Assembly (NCBI GenBank): GCA_937983065.1
Contig: CALKAL010000091.1
Coordinates: forward strand, 1 to 38,656
DNA length: 38,656 bases
Direction of reading: 5' to 3'
Origin: an uncultured Bacillaceae bacterium
Lineage (GTDB): Bacteria; Bacillota; Bacilli; Bacillales; Alkalibacillaceae
Position numbers and translations under genes: made by a program. Positions 32,545 to 38,656 of the stretch are shown piece after piece (position 1 is the stretch's first letter; every line of letters starts with the position of its first letter). Below the pieces are notes generated by a model, which made no database searches, was not told where the DNA came from, and saw only the letters and a list, made by a program, of their open reading frames with translations.

Positions 32545-33735
32545 ATGTCTAAAGAAAAATTTGATCGCTCCAAACCACACGTTAACATTGGTACATTAGG
32601 CCACGTTGACCACGGTAAAACTACATTAACTGCAGCGATTACTACAGTTATGAACAAAAGAAACGGTTCTGGAACAGCTATGGCTTATGACCAAATTGAC
32701 GGTGCTCCAGAAGAGAAAGAACGTGGAATTACAATTGCGACTTCTCACGTTGAGTATGAAACAGAAAATCGTCACTATGCACACGTAGACTGCCCAGGTC
32801 ACGCTGACTATGTTAAAAACATGATCACTGGTGCTGCTCAAATGGACGGTGCGATTCTAGTTGTTTCTGCTGCTGATGGTCCAATGCCACAAACTCGTGA
32901 GCACATTTTACTTTCACGTAACGTCGGTGTACCTGCATTCGTTGTTTTCTTAAACAAAGTTGACATGGTAGACGACGAAGAGCTATTAGAATTAGTAGAA
33001 ATGGAAGTTCGTGACCTATTAAGCGAATACGACTTCCCTGGTGATGACGTACCTGTTATTGCTGGTTCTGCACTTAAAGCTCTTGAAGGTGACGCTGAGT
33101 ACGAAGAAAAAATCGTTGAATTAATGCAAGCAGTTGATGAGTACGTTCCAAACCCAGAGCGTGACACTGACAAGCCATTCATGATGCCAGTAGAGGACGT
33201 TTTCTCAATCACTGGTCGTGGAACTGTTGCAACAGGTCGTGTTGAGCGTGGTCAAATTAAAGTCGGTGACGAAGTTGAAATCATCGGTTTAGCTGAAGCA
33301 CCATCGAAAACAACAATTACAGGTGTTGAAATGTTCCGTAAGCTATTAGATTATGCTGAAGCTGGAGATAACATCGGTGCTTTACTACGTGGAGTTTCTC
33401 GTGAAGAGATTAAACGTGGTCAAGTATTAGCAGCTCCTGGAACAATTACACCACATACTAACTTTAAAGCTGAAGTTTATGTACTTTCTAAAGAAGAAGG
33501 CGGACGTCATACACCATTTTTCACAAACTATCGTCCACAATTCTACTTCCGTACGACAGACGTAACTGGTGTTGTTCAACTACCAGACGGAGTAGAAATG
33601 GTTATGCCTGGTGACAACGTTGAAATGACAGTTGAATTAATTTCACCAATCGCGATTGAAGAAGGAACACGTTTTTCAATTCGTGAAGGTGGACGTACTG
33701 TAGGATCAGGCGTTGTATCTTCTATTCAAAAATAA
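32545..33735 (+). CDS. tuf: elongation factor Tu
   Basis: The 396-residue GTPase delivers aminoacyl-tRNA. G1 GHVDHGKT is at residues 19-26, followed by ERGITI, DCPGHADY and NKVDMVDD. Domains II and III end EGGRTVGSGVVSSIQK. AAGGAGG lies before the ATG. Its synonymous codon choice looks more biased than that of neighbours, as expected for a very highly expressed gene; this is by eye and not calculated. A strong terminator follows, separating it from the S10 operon. Confidence 0.98.
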   Translation: MSKEKFDRSKPHVNIGTLGHVDHGKTTLTAAITTVMNKRNGSGTAMAYDQIDGAPEEKERGITIATSHVEYETENRHYAHVDCPGHADYVKNMITGAAQMDGAILVVSAADGPMPQTREHILLSRNVGVPAFVVFLNKVDMVDDEELLELVEMEVRDLLSEYDFPGDDVPVIAGSALKALEGDAEYEEKIVELMQAVDEYVPNPERDTDKPFMMPVEDVFSITGRGTVATGRVERGQIKVGDEVEIIGLAEAPSKTTITGVEMFRKLLDYAEAGDNIGALLRGVSREEIKRGQVLAAPGTITPHTNFKAEVYVLSKEEGGRHTPFFTNYRPQFYFRTTDVTGVVQLPDGVEMVMPGDNVEMTVELISPIAIEEGTRFSIREGGRTVGSGVVSSIQK

Positions 33736-33752
33736 TTTGACAGACATAGACT

Positions 33753-33789
33753 AAGAAGGTTACCGACCATTCGGTAACCTTCTTTCATT
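33753..33789 (+). terminator. tuf terminator
   Basis: A perfect 14-bp stem (33753-33766 with 33771-33784) closes a CCAT loop and runs into TTTCATTTTT. Confidence 0.95.
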
Positions 33790-33924
33790 TTTAAAAACCT
33801 TAATAATTTCCTATTAAAAAGTAATCGTTTCCTTGATTAAAACCGTTGAAAAAGGGAAAGAATTGAGTAGAATTCTCGATTTATAAAAAAATCGTACAAA
33901 TCTCCTATTTTTATTGATTTATCC

Positions 33925-33953
33925 TTGCATTCATAGTGAGATTTTTATATAAT
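33925..33953 (+). promoter_or_regulatory. S10 operon promoter
   Basis: TTGCAT (33925-33930), a 17-base spacer and TATAAT (33948-33953). It lies in the 351-base gap between tuf and rpsJ. The part of that gap between the tuf terminator and this promoter (about 33790-33920) shows nothing else I can name. Confidence 0.88.
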
Positions 33954-33981
33954 AAAAAATGTTGCAGTAAAAAGGCGATGA

Positions 33982-34043
33982 AGCGGAAGGTTGCCGACAC
34001 ACCCGGCCCCTTTGCCATGGCAGGGAGTAGGGAAATTTCCGCT
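33982..34043 (+). promoter_or_regulatory. structured S10 (rpsJ) leader RNA
   Basis: AGCGGAA (33982-33988) pairs with TTCCGCT (34037-34043). Between them are GCCG/CGGC (33993-34007) and the palindrome TGCCATGGCA (34013-34022) flanked by CCC and GGG. GC content jumps relative to the surroundings, as expected of a folded RNA. In E. coli, L4 controls this operon through its leader, and several Firmicutes have conserved rpsJ leaders. The ligand here is not shown by the sequence. Confidence 0.65.
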
Positions 34044-34086
34044 GAGTATGTCTGTTTATTAAGATAGGCGAAAAGGAGGGAAAGTA

Positions 34087-34395
34087 ATGGCAAAAGAGAA
34101 AATTCGTATTCGATTAAAGGCGTTTGATCACCGTATTTTAGATCAATCTGCTGAAAAAATCGTAGAAACGGCAAAACGTTCAGGAGCAGATGTTTCTGGT
34201 CCAATTCCATTGCCGACAGAGCGCTCTGTATATACAATCTTACGTGCAGTACACAAATATAAAGATTCACGTGAACAATTTGAAATGCGTACACATAAAC
34301 GTTTGATTGATATTTTGAGCCCAACACCACAAACAGTGGATTCTTTAATGCGTTTAGATTTACCATCTGGCGTAGATATTGAAATCAAATTATAA
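34087..34395 (+). CDS. rpsJ: ribosomal protein S10
   Basis: The 102-residue protein is standard: EKIRIRLKAFDHRILDQSAEKIVETAKRSGA, then the loop VSGPIPLPTERSVYT and HKYKDSREQFEMRTHKRLID. It binds 16S rRNA and is also NusE, the partner of NusG/NusB. It opens the S10 operon behind its own promoter and structured leader. AAAAGGAGGG precedes the ATG. Confidence 0.98.
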   Translation: MAKEKIRIRLKAFDHRILDQSAEKIVETAKRSGADVSGPIPLPTERSVYTILRAVHKYKDSREQFEMRTHKRLIDILSPTPQTVDSLMRLDLPSGVDIEIKL

Positions 34396-34422
34396 AGTTG
34401 AATTAAATAGGAGGTGTGACGG

Positions 34423-35052
34423 ATGGCGAAAGGAATCTTAGGACGCAAAATCGGAATGACGCAACTATTTACTGAAGAAGGCATTCTCGTACCAGTCACA
34501 GTTGTTCAAGCAGAAGGAAACATCGTATTACAAAAGAAAACAGTTGAAAATGACGGGTATGAAGCGATTCAAATCGGTTTTGCGGATAAGAAGGAAAACC
34601 GTACGAATAACCCTGAAAAAGGGCATGCTGAAAAAGCAGAAGCAAAGCCTAAGCGCTTCGTTCGCGAAATCCGTAACGTAAATCTTGACGAGTTTGAAGT
34701 CGGTCAAGAATTAAACGTGGATATTTTTGAGCCAGGCGAAAAAGTAGACGTAACTGGTACATCAAAAGGTAAAGGATTTCAAGGGTCAATCAAAAGACAC
34801 GGACAAAGTCGTGGGCCAATGTCTCACGGTTCAAGATATCATCGTGGACCAGGTACGATGGGTGCAGTTGATCCATCCCGTGTGTTCAAAGGTAAAAAGT
34901 TACCTGGACAAATGGGTGGCGAAACAGTAACGATTCAAAACTTAGAAATTGTTAAAGTCGATACTGAAAACAACTTAATCCTCATTAAAGGAAATGTACC
35001 AGGAGCAAAAAAATCATTTGTAAAAATTTCAAGTGCAGTTAAGGCTAAATAA
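34423..35052 (+). CDS. rplC: ribosomal protein L3
   Basis: The 209-residue protein starts AKGILGRKIGMTQLF. It has the peptidyl-transferase-centre extension KGKGFQGSIKRHGQSRGPMSHGSRYHRGPGTMG and ends VKISSAVKAK. AGGAGGTG lies before the ATG, and it is 27 bases after rpsJ. Confidence 0.97.
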   Translation: MAKGILGRKIGMTQLFTEEGILVPVTVVQAEGNIVLQKKTVENDGYEAIQIGFADKKENRTNNPEKGHAEKAEAKPKRFVREIRNVNLDEFEVGQELNVDIFEPGEKVDVTGTSKGKGFQGSIKRHGQSRGPMSHGSRYHRGPGTMGAVDPSRVFKGKKLPGQMGGETVTIQNLEIVKVDTENNLILIKGNVPGAKKSFVKISSAVKAK

Positions 35053-35072
35053 CGACGAAGGGAGGATATGTC

Positions 35073-35693
35073 ATGCCTAAAGTAGCACTATACGATCAAA
35101 AAGGAACTCAAGTGGGCGATTTCGAACTGCAAGATGGCGTATTCGGAATTGAACCTAATGAAACAGTTTTACATGAAGCGGTCGTTATGCAAAGAGCATC
35201 CTTACGTCAAGGAACTCATAAAGTAAAAAATCGTTCTGAAGTTCGTGGCGGTGGACGTAAGCCATGGCGTCAGAAAGGAACAGGTCGTGCGCGTCAAGGG
35301 TCGATTCGTTCACCACAATGGGTCGGTGGCGGAGTCGTATTTGGACCGACACCTCGTAGCTATAGTACGAAAATGCCGAAAAAAGTACGCCGTTTAGCGT
35401 TACGTTCAGCATTATCTTCTAAAGTTAAAAATGACAATATTTACGTTTTAGAAGATTTAAATATTGAAGCGCCAAAGACGAAAGAAATCGTTAATTTACT
35501 TAATAATTTCGAAGCTGAAAAAGCATTGATCGTCACATCTGATAGAGACGAAAATGTTGTTCGTTCAGCTAATAACCTTCAAGGCGTGCATGTTCTAACA
35601 GTAGAACAAATCAATGTGTTAGATATATTGAAGTATGATAAGCTGTTCATCACGAAGGAAGCAGCTGAAAAAGCAGGGGAGGTGCTTTCATAA
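35073..35693 (+). CDS. rplD: ribosomal protein L4
   Basis: The 206-residue protein has the long extended loop that lines the exit tunnel (VRGGGRKPWRQKGTGRARQG...GGVVFGPTPRSY) and a globular carboxyl domain. In E. coli it also represses the S10 operon. Whether it does so here is unknown. Its stop codon overlaps the rplW start by one base. Confidence 0.97.
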   Translation: MPKVALYDQKGTQVGDFELQDGVFGIEPNETVLHEAVVMQRASLRQGTHKVKNRSEVRGGGRKPWRQKGTGRARQGSIRSPQWVGGGVVFGPTPRSYSTKMPKKVRRLALRSALSSKVKNDNIYVLEDLNIEAPKTKEIVNLLNNFEAEKALIVTSDRDENVVRSANNLQGVHVLTVEQINVLDILKYDKLFITKEAAEKAGEVLS

Positions 35694-35980
35694 TGAAAGA
35701 TCCAAGAGATATTATTAAGCGCCCAGTAATTACCGAACACTCTGCAGACTTAATGGCTGATAAAAAATATACATTCGAAGTTTCAACTAAAGCAAACAAA
35801 ACAGAAATAAAACAAGCAGTTGAGTCTATTTTTGGTGTTAAAGTTGTAAAAATCAATACGTTTAATTTAAAAGGGAAGTTTAGAAGAATGGGACAGTACG
35901 GTGGCTATCGTCCAAACCGTAAAAAAGCTGTCGTTACACTATCCGAGGATAGTAAAGATTTAGATTTCTTTGAAGCGTAA
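35693..35980 (+). CDS. rplW: ribosomal protein L23
   Basis: The 95-residue protein at the tunnel exit, the docking point for trigger factor and SRP, has DPRDIIKRPVITEHSADLM at the start. The basic loop KGKFRRMGQYGGYRPNRKKAVVTL is present. Translation is coupled to rplD through TAATG, and GGGGAGGTG within rplD serves as its ribosome-binding site. Confidence 0.97.
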   Translation: MKDPRDIIKRPVITEHSADLMADKKYTFEVSTKANKTEIKQAVESIFGVKVVKINTFNLKGKFRRMGQYGGYRPNRKKAVVTLSEDSKDLDFFEA

Positions 35981-36017
35981 TAAGTATAGAAGAAAAAATT
36001 AGAAGGAGGGAAACATG

Positions 36018-36851
36018 ATGGCGATGAAAAAATATAAACCGACTAGTAATGGGCGTCGTAATATGACAACTTTAACAAATGAAGAAATTACGACAGATCA
36101 GCCTGAAAAATCCTTGTTAGCACCTTTAAATAAACGTGCTGGACGTAACAATCAAGGAAGAATTACGGTTCGTCATCAAGGTGGAGGACATAAACGTCAA
36201 TATCGTTTAATCGATTTCAAACGTGACAAAGATGGAATACCAGGTCGCGTTGCTACGATAGAATACGATCCAAACCGTTCTGCAAACATTGCATTAATCC
36301 ATTATGCAGACGGTGAAAAACGTTATATCCTTGCACCAAAAGGTTTAAAAGTAGGTCAAGAAATTATGTCTGGCGAAGAAGCAGACATTAAAGTAGGTAA
36401 TGCACTACCTTTAAATAAAATTCCAGTAGGTTCTACCGTTCATAATATTGAGCTTAAACCAGGTCGCGGCGGACAATTAGTTCGTTCAGCTGGATCAGAA
36501 GCACAAATTTTAGGTAAACAGGATGAAAAATATATCCTCGTCAGACTTGCATCTGGTGAGACACGCATGATTTTAGGTACTTGCCGTGCAACAATCGGTC
36601 AAGTTGGTAATATCGAGCATGAGCTTATCCGTGTTGGTAAAGCGGGACGTAGCCGTTGGAAAGGTATTCGCCCAACTGTTCGTGGATCTGTTATGAACCC
36701 TAACGATCACCCACACGGTGGTGGTGAAGGAAAAGCACCAATCGGTATGCCTTCTCCAGTTTCGCCATGGGGTAAACCAACTCTTGGTCTGAAAACTAGA
36801 AAACGTAATAAACCGTCGGATAAATACATTGTACGCCGTCGTAAAAAATAA
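36018..36851 (+). CDS. rplB: ribosomal protein L2
   Basis: The 277-residue protein has MAMKKYKPTSNGRRNMT, RQYRLIDFKRDKDGIPGRV and the peptidyl-transferase-proximal segment VMNPNDHPHGGGEGKAPIG with the conserved histidine. The ending is DKYIVRRRKK. Two ATGs stand in tandem. I chose the second (36018), eight bases from GGAGG and matching relatives. Confidence 0.97.
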   Translation: MAMKKYKPTSNGRRNMTTLTNEEITTDQPEKSLLAPLNKRAGRNNQGRITVRHQGGGHKRQYRLIDFKRDKDGIPGRVATIEYDPNRSANIALIHYADGEKRYILAPKGLKVGQEIMSGEEADIKVGNALPLNKIPVGSTVHNIELKPGRGGQLVRSAGSEAQILGKQDEKYILVRLASGETRMILGTCRATIGQVGNIEHELIRVGKAGRSRWKGIRPTVRGSVMNPNDHPHGGGEGKAPIGMPSPVSPWGKPTLGLKTRKRNKPSDKYIVRRRKK

Positions 36852-36891
36852 TTTAAACGAGCGTTTTTAATGAATGGAAGGAGGTTAATTC

Positions 36892-37170
36892 ATGGGTCGT
36901 AGTTTGAAAAAAGGGCCTTTCGCTGATGATCATTTATTAATTAAAATTAAAAAAATGAACGATGAAAACAAAAAGCGAGTAATTAAAACTTGGTCTCGTC
37001 GTTCTACTATATTTCCAGACTTTGTAGGTCATACAATTGCCGTATATGACGGTCGGAAACACGTGCCAGTTTATGTTACTGAAGACATGGTTGGCCATAA
37101 GCTTGGTGAATTTGCACCAACACGTACGTTTAAAGGCCATTCCGGTGACGATAAGAAAACAAAACGCTAA
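36892..37170 (+). CDS. rpsS: ribosomal protein S19
   Basis: The 92-residue protein of the 30S head has GRSLKKGPFADDHLLIKI, the RRSTIFPDFVGHTIAVYDGRKHVPVYV core and the GHKLGEFAPTRTFKGHSG carboxyl part. AAGGAGG precedes the ATG. It is 40 bases after rplB and 19 before rplV. Confidence 0.97.
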   Translation: MGRSLKKGPFADDHLLIKIKKMNDENKKRVIKTWSRRSTIFPDFVGHTIAVYDGRKHVPVYVTEDMVGHKLGEFAPTRTFKGHSGDDKKTKR

Positions 37171-37189
37171 TTGAGAGGAGGTTAGCACG

Positions 37190-37534
37190 ATGCAACAAGC
37201 TAAAGCTGTAGCTAAAACAGTCCGTATTGCTCCTCGTAAAGCTCGTTTAGTCATAGACTTAATTCGAGGCAAAGAAGTAGGAGAAGCTTACGCTATATTA
37301 GCACATACGAACCGTGGAGCATCACCTATTATTGAAAAAGTATTAAAGTCTGCTGTTGCGAATGCAGAGCATAACTATGAATTAGATGCGGAAAATCTCT
37401 TTGTTAAAGAAGCTTTCGTTAACGAAGGTGTCACTTTAAAAAGATTTCGTCCACGTGCACAAGGTCGTGCATCATCGATTAATAAAAGAACAAGCCATAT
37501 AACAATTGTGGTATCAGAAAAAAAGGAGGGATAG
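37190..37534 (+). CDS. rplV: ribosomal protein L22
   Basis: The 114-residue protein has AKTVRIAPRKARLVIDLIRGK and a beta-hairpin loop (VNEGVTLKRFRPRAQGRASSINKRTSHITIVV) that lines the exit tunnel near the macrolide site. No insertion or deletion is seen in that loop. AGGAGG lies before the ATG. Confidence 0.97.
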   Translation: MQQAKAVAKTVRIAPRKARLVIDLIRGKEVGEAYAILAHTNRGASPIIEKVLKSAVANAEHNYELDAENLFVKEAFVNEGVTLKRFRPRAQGRASSINKRTSHITIVVSEKKEG

Positions 37535-37537
37535 TCA

Positions 37538-38182
37538 GTGGGTCAAAAAATTAACCCAAAAGGTCTTCGTGTAGGTATTATTCGTGACTGGGAATCAAAA
37601 TGGTATGCTGAAAAAGATTACGCTGATTTATTACATGAAGATATTAAAATTCGTGAATATATCTTTGACCGCTTAGCAGATTCAGCTGTATCTCATATTG
37701 AAATTGAGAGAGCTGCTAACCGCGTTAACATATCGATCCACACTGCAAAGCCAGGAATGGTCATCGGAAAAGGTGGATCTGAAGTAGAAGCTCTACGTAA
37801 AAATATTAGTGAATTAACAGGTAAACGTGTTCACATTAATATCGTAGAAATTAAAAAACCAGAATTAAATGCAAAATTAGTAGCTGACAACATTGCTCGT
37901 CAATTAGAAAACCGTGTGTCTTTCCGTCGGGTACAAAAGCAAGCCATTCAACGTGCGATGCGTGCAGGTGCTAAAGGAGTTAAAACTCAAGTTTCTGGTC
38001 GTCTAGGTGGAGCTGATATCGCTCGCGCTGAACAATACAATGAAGGGACAGTACCACTTCACACATTACGTGCAGACATCGATTACGGAACTGCAGAAGC
38101 AGATACAACGTACGGTAAATTAGGTGTCAAAGTGTGGATTTATCGTGGTGAAGTCCTTCCAACTATAACTGATAAAAAATAG
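37538..38182 (+). CDS. rpsC: ribosomal protein S3
   Basis: The 214-residue protein has a KH domain (GMVIGKGGSEVEALRKNI) and the mRNA-entry helicase face (RRVQKQAIQRAMRAGAKGVKTQVSGRLGGADIARAE). It uses a GTG start, three bases after rplV, with AAGGAGGG upstream inside rplV. Confidence 0.97.
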   Translation: MGQKINPKGLRVGIIRDWESKWYAEKDYADLLHEDIKIREYIFDRLADSAVSHIEIERAANRVNISIHTAKPGMVIGKGGSEVEALRKNISELTGKRVHINIVEIKKPELNAKLVADNIARQLENRVSFRRVQKQAIQRAMRAGAKGVKTQVSGRLGGADIARAEQYNEGTVPLHTLRADIDYGTAEADTTYGKLGVKVWIYRGEVLPTITDKK

Positions 38183-38199
38183 GAAGGGGGATCAGCAAT

Positions 38200-38634
38200 A
38201 TGTTAATGCCTAAACGTGTAAAATATCGTAAGCCACACCGTGTAAGTCTTAAAGGACGTGCTAAAGGTGGAACAGAAGTAAGTTTCGGTCAATATGGATT
38301 ACAGGCACTTGATGGTGCTTGGATTACAAGCAGACAAATTGAGGCGGCTCGTATTGCGATGACTCGTTATATGAAACGTGGCGGTAAAGTATGGATCAAA
38401 ATATTCCCGGATCGTCCTAAAACCGCTAAACCGTTAGAAGTACGAATGGGATCTGGTAAAGGGGCACCTGAAGAATGGGTATCTGTCGTCAAACCAGGTA
38501 AAATAATGTTTGAAATTGGTGGAGTTAGTGAAGAAGTTGCACGCGAAGCGCTTCGTTTAGCATCTCACAAACTACCGGTTAGATCGAAGTTTGTAAAACG
38601 TGAAGAAATTGGTGGTGAAAGCAATGAAAGCTAA
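38200..38634 (+). CDS. rplP: ribosomal protein L16
   Basis: The 144-residue protein has MLMPKRVKYRKPHR, FGQYGLQALDGAWITSRQIEAARIAMTRYMKRGGKVWI and the KGAPEEWV loop near the A site. Its ending SHKLPVRSKFVKREEIGGE matches relatives. AAGGGGG precedes the ATG. It overlaps the start of rpmC by 11 bases. Confidence 0.97.
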   Translation: MLMPKRVKYRKPHRVSLKGRAKGGTEVSFGQYGLQALDGAWITSRQIEAARIAMTRYMKRGGKVWIKIFPDRPKTAKPLEVRMGSGKGAPEEWVSVVKPGKIMFEIGGVSEEVAREALRLASHKLPVRSKFVKREEIGGESNES

Positions 38635-38656
38635 TGAAATTAGAGAATTAACCACT
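38624..38656 (+). CDS. rpmC: ribosomal protein L29, first 11 residues only
   Basis: The window ends inside this gene. The visible residues MKANEIRELTT match the amino terminus of Bacillus L29, and GGTGG within rplP may serve as its ribosome-binding site. The ATG overlaps the end of rplP, as is common in this operon. Only the start can be judged. Confidence 0.9.
   Translation, partial: MKANEIRELTT

Noticed and set aside
33911..34366. Open frame of 151 codons on the - strand across the S10 leader and rpsJ
   Set aside because: It lies opposite a promoter, a folded leader and a certain ribosomal protein gene, and its protein resembles no family I know.
1..38656. CRISPR array, prophage, tRNA cluster or biosynthetic/defence island
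   Set aside because: No regularly spaced repeats, integrase, tRNA cloverleaf or unknown gene cluster is present; apart from 160-1400 the window is core chromosome.

Overview
The window is chromosomal DNA from an AT-rich, low-G+C Gram-positive bacterium of the Bacillaceae type. Gene order, protein sequences, strong AGGAGG ribosome-binding sites, frequent TTG and GTG starts, a CtsR operator, a T-box and an L10 attenuator all point that way. Every protein-coding gene I accept is on the + strand. The genus cannot be fixed from the sequence alone.

Layout. (1) Bases 1-52 are the 3' end of a 5S rRNA gene, so an rRNA operon lies upstream, and a strong terminator follows. (2) Bases 160-530 hold a degenerate transposase-like remnant. 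(3) An MgtC/SapB-family membrane protein gene lies at 680-1372. (4) The class III heat-shock operon ctsR-mcsA-mcsB-clpC (1774-6328) sits behind a CtsR-box promoter and ends in a terminator. (5) radA is followed directly by yacL, without the disA gene usually found between them. (6) ispD and ispF are fused into one reading frame. (7) gltX is followed by a cysteine T-box and cysE-cysS-mrnC-rlmB-rae1. (8) sigH, rpmG, secE and nusG follow. (9) Next are rplK-rplA, the L10 leader with rplJ-rplL, a class I methyltransferase gene, and rpoB-rpoC. (10) The str-type cluster is ybxF-rpsL-rpsG-fusA-tuf. (11) The S10 operon begins with rpsJ-rplC-rplD-rplW-rplB-rpsS-rplV-rpsC-rplP and runs off the window inside rpmC.

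The genes form the core of gene expression: RNA polymerase subunits, elongation factors, ribosomal proteins, aminoacyl-tRNA synthetases and rRNA-processing enzymes. Alongside them are protein quality control (CtsR/McsAB/ClpC), cysteine and isoprenoid supply, and the post-exponential sigma factor. The regulation visible in the DNA is largely RNA-based: a T-box, the L10 attenuator, paired L1-type motifs before rplK and rplA, an S10 leader, and hairpins before rpoB, nusG and ybxF.

I did not find a new multi-gene system. The points most worth a second look are: a tyrosine in RpoB at the position of E. coli Asp516, a known rifampicin-resistance substitution; the IspD-IspF fusion that keeps a complete internal ribosome-binding site and TTG start; the absence of disA from its usual place; a long nested inverted repeat enclosing the ybxF promoter; and tandem hairpins in the rpoB leader.
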